From: Calditrichota bacterium
Lineage (GTDB): Bacteria; Electryoneota; RPQS01
Assembly (NCBI GenBank): GCA_020637445.1
Contig: JACJVZ010000002.1
Span: 659,187-723,186, forward strand
Reading direction: 5' to 3'
DNA length: 64,000 nucleotides
The notes beneath the pieces were generated by a model. It searched no databases. It had not been told where the DNA came from and saw only the letters and a program-made list of their open reading frames with translations. Of this stretch, positions 18,237-26,960 are shown one piece after another. Made by a program: the position numbers and the translations under genes. Positions within the stretch are counted from its first letter, which is position 1. Each line of letters opens with the position of its first letter.

Positions 18237-19349
18237 TTATCTCGGCAATTCCGGGACGTCGTCTTGAAAGAGAACGACTTCGAGCAAATAGTCTTCTTTG
18301 TGTTTCAGAAAATCGGCCATGCGTCTGCGGCCAAGTTTGATGCCTTCGCGAACGGCCGACTTGGTGAAACTGCGCGCGGAGTCGGAAAACTTTCCCATTT
18401 CACTTTTCGACGGGCCTACGACAAACACGTCAATCACCGCGTATTTCTGATGCCACGCGATAAACTCGTTTTTGACATGCGTGTCGTCCGAAATCTGCGT
18501 ACAATGCATCTTACCCGCGAGTTCATTGATAAACGCGACGCGTTCGAAATCTTCGCGATCTGTGTTGTCAACGAAAATCTCCAGCGTGCGTTCGAGGACT
18601 TTCGTCACGCGATCAAAGGGCCCTTGATGCACCAAGGGAAACGACGACGCGCGCAGGACGTGCAGCTCCTGTGATTGCACGGGCTGGTTGCGCGCGGCGC
18701 GTTCTTCGCGCACTTCGCGGAAATGCTGAAACAGCGAGCGCAAGGGAGTAACGTCCGTCACTCCGCCGTCAACAAAGCCGTGAATGGGCGGAAACACAAT
18801 CGGAATCGCGGCCGAGGCCATGACGGCGTCAATAGCACTCAGCCCGGCAAGAGGCTTGTGCAACGGAACTTCAAGGAAGCGTCCCGATTCCAAATTCACC
18901 GTACCTACTTCGACGGCGCGCGGCCACTTCTTGCCCGCGAGATTCTTTTCGAGCAGTTTTCGCAGCGGCATTGTGTCATAGACTGCGGGTTGCTTACGCA
19001 GCGTGGCCACGGCCATGTCGCCGAAAATACTCTTGCCAAGCAATCTGCGTGCGCCTTCGGTCAGCACTCCCGTCGAGCGATGCGGAATGTATACTGAGCT
19101 GTCGCTGGATATTTCCGTTCGCCAAAGCTCGGCGAGTTGCTTGGCATTTTCAGGCTGCTGACGAATTGCGGCGTCGTAGGTGCCGCTCTCCGTGCCAAAA
19201 AGCTGCGCAACATTCAGCGCACCAACCGAGACTCCATAGCCTCCGTCATACGGCTGCCCACTTGTTGCGAAGTACTCTTCGAGCATTCCGGCTTGATATG
19301 ATCCATAGGCGCCGCCGCCTTGCAGCGCTACGAGAAGATGAGGGAGCAC
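18237..19349 (-). CDS. Patatin-like phospholipase
   Basis: 370 aa from a GTG start. The oxyanion loop is GGGAYGSYQ (residues 11-19), the nucleophile elbow GVSVG (Ser41) and the catalytic Asp lies in FVDGG (about residue 192), giving the Ser-Asp dyad of patatins. These enzymes hydrolyse phospholipid or acyl-lipid esters. There is no signal peptide, so it is probably cytosolic or membrane-peripheral. The C-terminal ~150 residues have no obvious second domain. The start codon has no good ribosome binding site, so the exact N terminus is uncertain. Confidence 0.88.
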   Translation of the reverse strand: MLPHLLVALQGGGAYGSYQAGMLEEYFATSGQPYDGGYGVSVGALNVAQLFGTESGTYDAAIRQQPENAKQLAELWRTEISSDSSVYIPHRSTGVLTEGARRLLGKSIFGDMAVATLRKQPAVYDTMPLRKLLEKNLAGKKWPRAVEVGTVNLESGRFLEVPLHKPLAGLSAIDAVMASAAIPIVFPPIHGFVDGGVTDVTPLRSLFQHFREVREERAARNQPVQSQELHVLRASSFPLVHQGPFDRVTKVLERTLEIFVDNTDREDFERVAFINELAGKMHCTQISDDTHVKNEFIAWHQKYAVIDVFVVGPSKSEMGKFSDSARSFTKSAVREGIKLGRRRMADFLKHKEDYLLEVVLFQDDVPELPR

Positions 19350-19363
19350 GTGCTTCTGAAAAT

Positions 19364-19430
19364 ATGAAGTATGAAGTATGAAATATGAAGTCAGAAAGGT
19401 AAGAGTTATGAGGTAAGAGGTATGAGCCCT
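19364..19430. repeat. Low-complexity ATGAAGT-type tandem repeat
   Basis: Degenerate repeats of TATGAAG (tatgaagtatgaagtatga and variants), then ATGAGGTAAGAGG-type units, between the patatin and methyltransferase genes. Related A/G-rich repeats occur at 15609-15635 and 36157-36195. Confidence 0.7.
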
Positions 19431-19451
19431 GAGTGTTTCATCCTTAATCCC

Positions 19452-20309
19452 TTATCCTTCAAGAATCGCTTCCATCGCAAAGATCAGCGGAATCTCCAAT
19501 TCACCGTCAGGCAGACGGTACATATCTTGCCCGCATTCGACCATGTTCGCGAACGGTTTGAAACAGCACGTCGGATATTCTTCAAACTGTTTCACCGTAA
19601 GTCCCACGCGAGTCAGCGAACGAAATACGTCCGCCAGCGTCCATTGCCATTCGAGGGTCGAAAGCTCGGACGTGTACGAATTGTCGGCATAGTCCGGCGA
19701 CGGAGGCAATTCAATTCCATTCTCGCAATGAAAGTAGCCGAACTTGCGCTCGATTTTTCCGTCTATCCACTCGAACATCATCATCGTTGGATGAATTTCA
19801 ACAATCACAAACCGTCCGTTCGGAACGAGAAGTTTTTTGATCACTTCGCCCCAACGATAGAGATTCGATAACCACGTGATCACGCCGTAACTCGTGAAGA
19901 TTACGTCGAATTTCTCATTGAGGATCTCGTCGAGCTTCAAAACGTCGGTTTCGATGAACCGCACGCGGTCTGCGACGCCCGTCTTCTGTGAAAGTTCTTT
20001 CGCTGTCCGGATGGCTACGGGTGAAAAATCCACGCCTACGACCTCGGCGGCACCGCGGCGGGCAATCTCAATCGTGGACTGTCCGAAATGACATTGCAGG
20101 TGCAATACCCTCTTGCCCGCAACATTCCCGAGCCAATCCAGCTCCAATCGGTCGAGAGCCGACTTGCCGTTCAGGAACCCTTCGACGTCATAAAACTTGC
20201 TGGCGGCGTGAACGGGAGTCACTTCATCCCACCACTTCCGGTTCACGGTGTGACCCGGATGTGCAAGAGGACTGGTCAAGTCCTGTTCTAAGTGTCTGTT
20301 AGTGGTCAT
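19452..20309 (-). CDS. Class I SAM-dependent methyltransferase
   Basis: 285 aa. The SAM-binding motif I region reads VLHLQCHFGQST (about residues 69-80), followed by EVVGVDFSPVAI (acidic residue at the end of strand 2) and FDVIFTSYGVITWL (motif IV region). The N-terminal WWDEVTPVH block and the overall layout match the UbiE/YcgJ-like methyltransferases common in bacteria. Substrate unknown. It is transcribed divergently from the M29 aminopeptidase gene. Confidence 0.87.
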   Translation of the reverse strand: MTTNRHLEQDLTSPLAHPGHTVNRKWWDEVTPVHAASKFYDVEGFLNGKSALDRLELDWLGNVAGKRVLHLQCHFGQSTIEIARRGAAEVVGVDFSPVAIRTAKELSQKTGVADRVRFIETDVLKLDEILNEKFDVIFTSYGVITWLSNLYRWGEVIKKLLVPNGRFVIVEIHPTMMMFEWIDGKIERKFGYFHCENGIELPPSPDYADNSYTSELSTLEWQWTLADVFRSLTRVGLTVKQFEEYPTCCFKPFANMVECGQDMYRLPDGELEIPLIFAMEAILEG

Positions 20310-20473
20310 CTTATTCTTTCCTTAAAGCTCGAAAATTTACGAGTTTTTGAGGAGGGTTGCAAGCGGATTTGCGAGCGAATTGTCTAAATATTTTCAGTTG
20401 AATTACTGGCGGGAATTCGCTAAGTTTACCTAATTATTTCTGGGGAATAACGACGAAACTCTGAAAGGCTATC

Positions 20474-21598
20474 ATGTTTGATCCTCGTCACAAGAAACTC
20501 GCGGAAGTGCTCATCAAACACAGCACCAAAGTCAAGCCCGGCGACAAAGTCCTCGTCGAGTGCAACGACGTACCGCATGAACTTGTCTCCGCGCTCGTAG
20601 AGGAGATTTACGCCGCGGGTGGAATGCCCGTGCTGGAATACAAGCATCAGGCGGTCAATAGGAAACTGATTATGCTCGGCAATGAAGAAACTTTCAAGCT
20701 CAATGCCGACGCCGAACTTTACCGCATGAAGCAGATGGACTGCTACATCGCTGTACGCGGAATTTTCAATTCGAAAGAGATCAGTGACATTCCCGGCGAC
20801 AAGATGTCGCTGTGGGAGAAGAACTGGCTGAAACCCGTGCATCTGAAGCAGCGTGTCGAAAACACGCGTTGGGTGGTTCTGAGATACCCGTCGCCGCAGA
20901 TGGCGCAGATGGCCAAAATGAGCCACGAAGCGTTCGAAGACTTCTTCTACCGCGTTTGCACCGAAGTGGATTGGAAAAAGGCCAACGAAGCGATGGTTCC
21001 GGCCAAGGCATTCTTGGAGAAAACCGACAAAGTCCACATCAAAGGCCCGGGGACGGATCTGCAATTCTCCGTCAAAGGAATTCCGTGGAAACCGTGCGGC
21101 GGCGAAATGAATATCCCCGATCTGGAAATCTTCTCTGCACCCGTGCGTACGTCCGTCAACGGCAAGGTCAGCTACAACTCGCCGTCGACTTACCGCGGTT
21201 TCACGTTTGAAAATGTGGTCTTGGAATTCAAGGACGGAAAAGTCGTCAACGCCACGGCCAACGACACGAAGCGCATCAACGCCATTTTCGATTCGGATGA
21301 AGGCGCACGCTACATTGGCGAATTTGCGCTCGGATTCCATCCGTATGTGCTGCATCCGATGGATGACATCCTGTTCGACGAAAAGATCGCCGGATCGTTC
21401 CACTTCACGCCGGGTCAGGCCTACGAAAACGACGCCGACAACGGCAACCGCAGCCAGATTCACTGGGACCTCGTCTGCATTCAGCGTCCCGAATACGGCG
21501 GCGGCGAAATCTGGATGGACGGACAGCTCATCCGCAAGGACGGAATCTTCGTGCACGAAGCCTTCCTGAAGATGAACCCGGAAAATTTGACGAAGTAA
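20474..21598 (+). CDS. M29 family aminopeptidase (aminopeptidase T-like)
   Basis: 374 aa, close to the usual ~400 aa. Cobalt- or zinc-dependent exopeptidase releasing N-terminal amino acids in the cytosol. C-terminal metal-binding segments are visible: EGARYIGEFALG (Glu ligands), DEKIAGSFHFTPGQAY (His) and IHWDLVCIQ (His/Asp). The N-terminal domain starts LAEVLIKHSTKVKPGDKVLV, typical of the family. GAAAGG lies 6 bases before the ATG. A strong terminator follows. Confidence 0.92.
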   Translation: MFDPRHKKLAEVLIKHSTKVKPGDKVLVECNDVPHELVSALVEEIYAAGGMPVLEYKHQAVNRKLIMLGNEETFKLNADAELYRMKQMDCYIAVRGIFNSKEISDIPGDKMSLWEKNWLKPVHLKQRVENTRWVVLRYPSPQMAQMAKMSHEAFEDFFYRVCTEVDWKKANEAMVPAKAFLEKTDKVHIKGPGTDLQFSVKGIPWKPCGGEMNIPDLEIFSAPVRTSVNGKVSYNSPSTYRGFTFENVVLEFKDGKVVNATANDTKRINAIFDSDEGARYIGEFALGFHPYVLHPMDDILFDEKIAGSFHFTPGQAYENDADNGNRSQIHWDLVCIQRPEYGGGEIWMDGQLIRKDGIFVHEAFLKMNPENLTK

Positions 21599-21619
21599 TT
21601 TCGCGCAAGCTGCGAATAC

Positions 21620-21652
21620 GAAACGCCCGCTCGGATGAGCGGGCGTTTTCTT
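21620..21652. terminator. Terminator between aminopeptidase and beta-helix gene
   Basis: 11-bp stem AACGCCCGCTC/GAGCGGGCGTT (21622-21632 with 21637-21647), loop GGAT, then TTCTTGTT. It serves the plus-strand aminopeptidase gene and possibly the convergent minus-strand gene ending at 21670. Confidence 0.85.
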
Positions 21653-21669
21653 GTTGGAGAAACAGAAAA

Positions 21670-23283
21670 CTATTTCATCAAGAGCAGTTTGACCGTTCTC
21701 GAATCAGTCGGAGTCGCAATCCGCGCGACGTAGACTCCGCTTGAATATTTGCCGCCGTCGAATTGAAGGCTGTGTCGTCCGGCCTTGAAATTATCGTCTG
21801 TCAGCGTTGCAACTTTGCGGCCCAACAAGTCAAAGACTTCCACGCGTGCGCGCGCGGTTTGACTGAGCGTGAACGAGATTGTCGTTGTGGGATTGAACGG
21901 ATTGGGGAAAGCCGAGAGTGAAAATTGATTGGGCAACTCAAATTGTTCGTTCGCGGCTGTTCCGGTCGTGTCGGGCAGTGAATCCGGCGGCGCAGTCAGC
22001 CACGGAACAAACTCCACGCCGTTGCCCACTTCTGTTCCCTGTCCGTTTGGATTGAAAGTGGGACTGTACGGCCCGGTGGAATCGCCCCACCAGTTTTCGC
22101 GAGCGTCAAACATTCCGCCGCTCGTCGCCGCCGCCAATCCCGGCGGCAAAAATTGATTGTTGCGAGACTGCGCACTTGCCTCAGCAATAAGGTCAGTGAC
22201 ATAGACATCAGCACGATCTGCGGGGAGCAGGTTTTGAAACGTATTTCTCTCCAGCAATACCATAGAAGAGGCAAATATGCCGATTCCAGAGCTGTTTTGC
22301 AAAGCTCCGTTGCGGAAATCACATTCCATAATACGACCGGCTATTCCGTCACCTTCTTGACATGTGATTGAAACAGCCGTCACGCCAATCTGCGTTTCGT
22401 TCATGGAGTAGTTTTCAAACACACACTCTCGAATCGTCAGCGGTGCAAGTCCATTGTCTTCACATCTACCATTGACCTCAAGCAAAGCCGCGGGTCCGCG
22501 AATTCCGGTAAACAGACAGCCGCGAATTACAGACCCTTCCAAAGCCCACATGTACACGGGCGAAAGTGTCTCTGTGCAAGAATCGAAGACGCAGTCGGCC
22601 AGCAACAGCGATTCTCCATAAAGCCCAAGACGGTGACCGGTCGGATTGCGGCCGAACTTGCAGTTTACAATGGTAGACCTATCATATGCAAGTACTCCAA
22701 CTTGGCTCGTACATTCAAATGAACAATCCTGAAGATTAAGTCTGCCCTGAGGTCTGGGCCAGATGCAATGGCCCAAGTTGCCTTGGAATATTGTACTGGT
22801 AACTCGAATATCGTATCCGTGGTCAATGGCTGCCGACACTGAATCAAAACGGCACCTATCGATCACCAAGACATCCGCCTCATTGCGGATTCCCCCGCTT
22901 CGATGAGTTGTTCCTGTTTCCCGCATTTCGGCACGATTAAAGAACACGAAGTTCTTAACCCAAACGGTGTCCTCAGTTATAAGAAATGCCGAGGGCGTGT
23001 CTGCATCCGGCAAGGGAATTGGATCGAGTACCGTCCAAAGCTCCGGTTCAACGCTGTCCGGCGAGTGAACTCCGCTGAGTGTGAAAGAGTGCGGCGGTCC
23101 GGTCAAGAACTCGTGATAGGTTCCGGGGGATACCAGCACGGTATCTCCGGCTTGAGTGGAGTCCAACGCCGCCTGAATTGTCCCCAAGTCATTCGGAACG
23201 TGCAGCACTTCTGCCGTTCCGAGCTTCTGATGGATCATTAGCCCCAGAGCGCAACCCAAAAGTAATCTCGTTACGGCGTACAA
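21670..23283 (-). CDS. Beta-helix T9SS secreted protein, copy 1
   Basis: 537 aa from TTG at 23283, chosen because it aligns with the ATG of the paralogue at 25538 and gives exactly the same length. An in-frame longer version to 23553 would read through the upstream gene. Signal peptide YAVTRLLLGCALGLMIHQ. Residues about 35-420 form a right-handed parallel beta-helix (LGTIQAALDSTQAGDTVLVSPG is the typical pectate-lyase-like entry). The T9SS domain follows (FPNPFNPTTT, LGRKVATL, KLLLMK). No catalytic triad of a lyase is recognised; it is more likely an adhesin or a scaffold. It overlaps the Cys-rich gene stop by 13 bases. Confidence 0.83.
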   Translation of the reverse strand: MYAVTRLLLGCALGLMIHQKLGTAEVLHVPNDLGTIQAALDSTQAGDTVLVSPGTYHEFLTGPPHSFTLSGVHSPDSVEPELWTVLDPIPLPDADTPSAFLITEDTVWVKNFVFFNRAEMRETGTTHRSGGIRNEADVLVIDRCRFDSVSAAIDHGYDIRVTSTIFQGNLGHCIWPRPQGRLNLQDCSFECTSQVGVLAYDRSTIVNCKFGRNPTGHRLGLYGESLLLADCVFDSCTETLSPVYMWALEGSVIRGCLFTGIRGPAALLEVNGRCEDNGLAPLTIRECVFENYSMNETQIGVTAVSITCQEGDGIAGRIMECDFRNGALQNSSGIGIFASSMVLLERNTFQNLLPADRADVYVTDLIAEASAQSRNNQFLPPGLAAATSGGMFDARENWWGDSTGPYSPTFNPNGQGTEVGNGVEFVPWLTAPPDSLPDTTGTAANEQFELPNQFSLSAFPNPFNPTTTISFTLSQTARARVEVFDLLGRKVATLTDDNFKAGRHSLQFDGGKYSSGVYVARIATPTDSRTVKLLLMK

Positions 23284-23771
23284 TTTGTGCTCACTATTCC
23301 GTATGACAAACAAGCGATTGCGCCGCAAGACTGTTTGCATTCGCCGCAATCTCCGGCTGCACCCGGGCAATATACTTTGCAAACGTAGAGGACGCAGGTT
23401 GTGGATGAATCCAACTCGATCTGACAATCTTGGCTGCATCCCCCAATGTTGCAGTTGTTGGTTTCGCAAGAAGTCAGAAAGTATTCGTTCCCACCGGCCA
23501 GTTTCCAAACAGAAGCACAAGATTGGCAACCGCCGCAGTAGTCCCCTGCGCAATTGGTTGATACGTGAAACGTGTACACCCCATCACAGGCGGGTGAGAA
23601 TTCAAGCCGTGAACAATTTGCAGTCGGATTACTTCCACACATGTCGTTTGAGCATGTGCTGTCCGTGAGGCAGATACAGTCCGAGCAAGCCCAAAGTTGC
23701 GTGGTCATTCCGAGACATAAAAAAACCGCAAATGTGATAATTGCGGTTGTAGCGGAAGGTGCATGCTTCAT
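23271..23771 (-). CDS. Cys-rich small secreted protein, copy 1
   Basis: 166 aa from ATG at 23771, preceded by GGAGG with 7-base spacing; an open frame continues further upstream but lacks any signal. Signal peptide at residues 1-28 (ends QLWA). The mature chain has more than 20 Cys in clusters such as CSDCICL, CGGCQSCASVWKL, CPGAAGDCGECKQSC, which implies multiple disulphides or a metal-rich fold. No known family recognised. It is paired with the beta-helix protein, which starts 13 bases before this gene's stop, so co-translation and a joint function are likely. Confidence 0.78.
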   Translation of the reverse strand: MKHAPSATTAIITFAVFLCLGMTTQLWACSDCICLTDSTCSNDMCGSNPTANCSRLEFSPACDGVYTFHVSTNCAGDYCGGCQSCASVWKLAGGNEYFLTSCETNNCNIGGCSQDCQIELDSSTTCVLYVCKVYCPGAAGDCGECKQSCGAIACLSYGIVSTNCTP

Positions 23772-23809
23772 GGCGATCCTCCAAACTCTTATGTTTCCCC
23801 GTGATGCAC

Positions 23810-23850
23810 CGACTTTCTCGGTGCACCGCCTTGTTGGGTGCACCGCCTTC
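23810..23850 (-). repeat. Three GGTGCACC-type palindromes in the leader of the Cys-rich gene
   Basis: Between the predicted promoter and the ATG of copy 1, the minus-strand leader carries three GGTGCAC-type units (CGGTGCACC twice and CGGTGCATC). One pair makes a strong GCACCGA/TCGGTGC hairpin, and another pairing is possible. The leader of copy 2 lacks this array. Confidence 0.6.
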
Positions 23851-23879
23851 AATGTACGGCTTCGGAAACATCTTGTCAA
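23851..23879 (-). promoter_or_regulatory. Predicted sigma-70-like promoter of module copy 1
   Basis: Minus strand TTGACA (23879-23874), 17-base spacer, TACATT (23856-23851), about 80 bases before the ATG at 23771. Confidence 0.65.
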
Positions 23880-23924
23880 GAGTTTAGCAGATCAAAAGTG
23901 ATTTTGTTAAGAACGCCGTTGGGT

Positions 23925-25538
23925 CTATTTCAGCAGGAGCAGTTTAACGGTCTGCGAAGCGCGCGTTGACGACAGTCTCGCTAAATAGACTCCACTGGCA
24001 ATATTTCTGCCGTCGAAACGAAATTCGTGCTGCCCTGCAGTCAATACCCCATCGTTCAGCCTCGCCACATTTCTTCCCAGAAGATCGAACAAATCAAGTT
24101 TCACGATTCCTGATTCACTAAGTGAAAACGTGATTGTCGTTGTGGGATTGAACGGATTGGGGAAAGCCGAGAGTGAAAATTGATTGGGCAACTCCATCTG
24201 TTTGTTCGCAACTGTTCCGGTCGTGTCGGGCAGTGAATCCGGCGGCGCAGTCAGCCACGGAACAAACTCCACGCCGTTGCCTACTTCTGTGCCTTGTCCG
24301 TTTGGATTGAAGGTGGGACTGTACGGCCCGGTGGAATCACCCCACCAGTTTTCGCGTGCGTCAAACATTCCGCCGCTCGTCGCCGCCGCCAATCCCGGCG
24401 GCAAAAATTGATTGTTGCGAGCGACCAAGCCTCCGGTTGTACCGCTGTTGGAAACGTAGACATCCGGTTGGTTGGTAGGAGTTAGATTCTCAAAAATGCT
24501 GTTTCGCACAAATGCCGAACCTGAAATACTCATCGCTGTGCCGGGCAATGTCGGTGCGTCTCCATTTCGAAAGCAACAGCTTGAAACTTCTCCAGCAATT
24601 CCTTCTCCCTGCAAACACCTCAATTGCAGCGCGACTATTCCTGATCGCGGAGGTGTTATGAAATAATCATCAAAAGTACATTCCGATATGACAATCGGAG
24701 TCTCGCCTTGCACCTCACAAGCAACACTAATTTCAAGGATCGGCTGTACGTTGTTTATTCTCGTAAAGGTACAGCGAGTGATTTCAGATCCCCGCAACGG
24801 CCAGAGATAAAACAATGAGAGGCTGTTCGAACAAGAGTCAAAGCGGCAATCGGTAACACGAAGTGCTTCTCCGAATAGTCCCATGAAATGACCCTGCGGA
24901 CTTTGTTTGAACGTGCAGTTTTCGACCAATGAGCCGTCATAGCCAAGAACAAGTACCTGGCCAGTACCACTAATTGTACAATCACGCAACTGTATTCGGC
25001 CTCCGGTCGCGGGCCAAACGCAGTGAAGGGGACATGCTGCAAACGCGGACCCTGTTACGCGAATATCGTAACCCTGATCGATGGCTGACGAAACTGAATC
25101 AAACCGGCAATGTTCGACTATCAAAACGTCTGCTTCGTTGCGAATCCCTCCGCTCCGTGTCGGCCAAACGGTTTGCCTCATCTCGCGGTTGTTAAAGAAC
25201 ACGAAGTTTCTCACTCGCACGGTGTCCTCTGTCACAAGAAATGCTGAGGGCGTGTCTGCATCCGGTAAGGGAATTGGATCGAGCACCGTCCAAAGCTCCG
25301 GTTCAACGCTGTCCGGCGAGTGAACTCCGCTGAGTGTAAAAGAGTGCAGCGGTCCGGTCAAGAACTCGTGATAGGTTCCGGGGGATACCAGCACGGTATC
25401 TCCGGCTTGAGTGGAGTCCAACGCCGCCTGAATTGTCCCCAAGTCATCAGGAACGTGCAGCACTTCTGCCGTTCCGAGCTCCTGATGGATCATTAGCCCC
25501 AGAGCGCAACCCAAAAGTAATCTCGCTATGGTGTGCAT
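23925..25538 (-). CDS. Beta-helix T9SS secreted protein, copy 2
   Basis: 537 aa from ATG at 25538. Signal peptide TIARLLLGCALGLMIHQ. As in copy 1: a right-handed beta-helix (about residues 35-420) with the DLGTIQAALDSTQAGDTVLV entry, a conserved linker with ENWWGDSTGPYSP (typical of outer beta-helix coils), and a T9SS tail (FPNPFNPTTT, LGRNVARL, KLLLLK). The central helix coils differ strongly from copy 1, so the exposed face probably has another binding specificity. The start overlaps the stop of the upstream Cys-rich gene by 13 bases. Confidence 0.85.
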   Translation of the reverse strand: MHTIARLLLGCALGLMIHQELGTAEVLHVPDDLGTIQAALDSTQAGDTVLVSPGTYHEFLTGPLHSFTLSGVHSPDSVEPELWTVLDPIPLPDADTPSAFLVTEDTVRVRNFVFFNNREMRQTVWPTRSGGIRNEADVLIVEHCRFDSVSSAIDQGYDIRVTGSAFAACPLHCVWPATGGRIQLRDCTISGTGQVLVLGYDGSLVENCTFKQSPQGHFMGLFGEALRVTDCRFDSCSNSLSLFYLWPLRGSEITRCTFTRINNVQPILEISVACEVQGETPIVISECTFDDYFITPPRSGIVALQLRCLQGEGIAGEVSSCCFRNGDAPTLPGTAMSISGSAFVRNSIFENLTPTNQPDVYVSNSGTTGGLVARNNQFLPPGLAAATSGGMFDARENWWGDSTGPYSPTFNPNGQGTEVGNGVEFVPWLTAPPDSLPDTTGTVANKQMELPNQFSLSAFPNPFNPTTTITFSLSESGIVKLDLFDLLGRNVARLNDGVLTAGQHEFRFDGRNIASGVYLARLSSTRASQTVKLLLLK

Positions 25539-26023
25539 GGCGTGCTGGTAGTTTCAGAATACAGGCAAGCAACTGCTTCGCAAGTAGTTGAGCACTCTCC
25601 ACAGTCGTTTGCCGCACCGGGGCAAGGCAGCTTGCAGACATACAAAACGTATTTGTCGTCCGCGCTCAAAATTGCGCTGCATGAGTTTTCGCATGCGTTG
25701 ACGGTGCAGCCGTTTGTTTCGCAAGAAAGGACAAGCTGCTTGCGGTCTCCAGAAAGTTTCCAAAGTGATGCACAAGATTGGCACCCGCCGCAAAACTCTC
25801 CGTCGCAGTCCAGCTCAACTCGTAGGACATAGGCACCTGAGCACGCGAGTGTGATTTCTCGGCGCGCGCAATCAGCAGTCGGGAAAACGGAACAATAGCC
25901 ATTGGTGCATGCGCTGTCAGCGAGACAGAAACAGTTTTCACCGGCGAACAATTGCGGCACGCCGAAGCAAAAAAAGGCCGCAAGACAAAGTATTGCGGCT
26001 AATTTAGAAGGTTTGTGGCTCAA
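25526..26023 (-). CDS. Cys-rich small secreted protein, copy 2
   Basis: 165 aa from TTG at 26023. It is preceded by GGGAGGAG at good spacing, and the position matches the ATG of copy 1 in alignment. Signal peptide LAAILCLAAFFCFGVPQLFA. The mature chain shares with copy 1 the CGGCQSCASLWKLSG block, CPGAANDCGEC and a C terminus ending PCTP. The Cys pattern is largely conserved while the residues between vary. Family unknown. It is first gene of the second module. Confidence 0.78.
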   Translation of the reverse strand: MSHKPSKLAAILCLAAFFCFGVPQLFAGENCFCLADSACTNGYCSVFPTADCARREITLACSGAYVLRVELDCDGEFCGGCQSCASLWKLSGDRKQLVLSCETNGCTVNACENSCSAILSADDKYVLYVCKLPCPGAANDCGECSTTCEAVACLYSETTSTPCTP

Positions 26024-26080
26024 CTGTTCTCCTCCCATCCCCTGTATATCTCTCTGCGCACCGGCTGATGCACACACCTT

Positions 26081-26109
26081 ATGATAGGGATTTGCGAGTC
26101 CGTTGTCAA
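26081..26109 (-). promoter_or_regulatory. Predicted sigma-70-like promoter of module copy 2
   Basis: Minus strand TTGACA (26109-26104), 17-base spacer, TATCAT (26086-26081), about 58 bases before the TTG start at 26023. Both elements are close to consensus. Confidence 0.7.
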
Positions 26110-26173
26110 TGGGAATCACGATCAAAAAACAATGGATAAGTCAGGTGTCGACAACCCCTTTTCATTTGGCAAG

Positions 26174-26800
26174 TTACCGTCTCAGCATCGCGAAGGCAAA
26201 TTCGCGTCCGTGACCTTCGGCGTAGGCCAGTTTGATCCAAAGCATCGCCAGCGACTCAAGGTGGCGTGCCATCGACAACGGCCCGGCGTCCACGGCGTCA
26301 AAACCCAACTCTTCGGTCAAGAGTCTTACCGATGCTTTCGCAACGGCGTCGCCCCCGCAGTAAAACATCACCGATTTCTGCTTGCCGTACACCGGATTTG
26401 ACATGTTGTTGAAGCCCGTCGAATTGAAACACTTTACGACATGCGCTTGCGGCTGGAGCTTCTGCAATTCTTCGGCGCCCGACGTGTTTCCGGATACGGA
26501 AAGTCCCGCGAGTCCCGGAGCAATCGGATTGGTCGCGTCGATGATGACCTTCTGTGCACACGGACCACAACTGCTGGCCATTTCTATTGCGGCTTCATAG
26601 GGCAGCGCCAACACGATGACTTCGCCCCACTCGACGGCTTCGGCAATCGTTGCGACGCGAACGGGTTTGTGTTCCTGATCAACCACGAATTTGTCAGACT
26701 TGGGGGCGCGCACTCCGTACATGACTTCGTGCGGGCCCTCGTTCCAACGAAAACCCAAGGCCTTGCCGACGTTGCCCATGCCGATTATGGAGATCTTCAT
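26174..26800 (-). CDS. NAD(P)-binding F420-dependent oxidoreductase-like protein
   Basis: 208 aa. N-terminal Rossmann fold MKISIIGMGNVGKALG (GxGxxG), followed by a region like F420H2:NADP+ oxidoreductase / NADPH-dependent F420 reductase (VIDATNPIAPG, VKCFNSTGFNNM). Homologues are frequent in bacteria lacking F420, so the hydride partner is unknown. GGAGG lies 7 bases before the ATG. It is divergent from lemA. Confidence 0.83.
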   Translation of the reverse strand: MKISIIGMGNVGKALGFRWNEGPHEVMYGVRAPKSDKFVVDQEHKPVRVATIAEAVEWGEVIVLALPYEAAIEMASSCGPCAQKVIIDATNPIAPGLAGLSVSGNTSGAEELQKLQPQAHVVKCFNSTGFNNMSNPVYGKQKSVMFYCGGDAVAKASVRLLTEELGFDAVDAGPLSMARHLESLAMLWIKLAYAEGHGREFAFAMLRR

Positions 26801-26960
26801 TTTATTCCTCCGGGAAGTATGTGCTTAGAAATGAGGGAGTTGCCTGTATCTATGACACGTTTCGGACTCTATTTTGTTCCGAATGACGATGGCCGTTTGC
26901 AATTGACCCCGCCGCAACGTAAATTTGTGATTGATTTGCCGCAACTAACGGGAGAACCGT

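Larger units (their letters stand above)
21670..26023 (-). repeat. Tandem duplication of a two-gene secreted-protein module
   Basis: Two head-to-tail copies of [Cys-rich small protein + beta-helix T9SS protein]: 26023-23925 and 23771-21670. In each, the second gene starts 13 bases inside the first gene's end. The beta-helix proteins are both 537 aa and the Cys-rich ones 165 and 166 aa. The DNA is nearly identical in the beta-helix N-terminal region (22980-23270 versus 25230-25520) and in the pre-sorting linker (21900-22150 versus 24140-24420), but diverged between. Confidence 0.9.

Noticed and set aside
21670..23553. 627-residue version of beta-helix copy 1
   Set aside because: The extra 90 residues come from the overlapping Cys-rich gene read in another frame. 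The TTG at 23283 aligns with the start of copy 2 and restores equal length and signal peptide.
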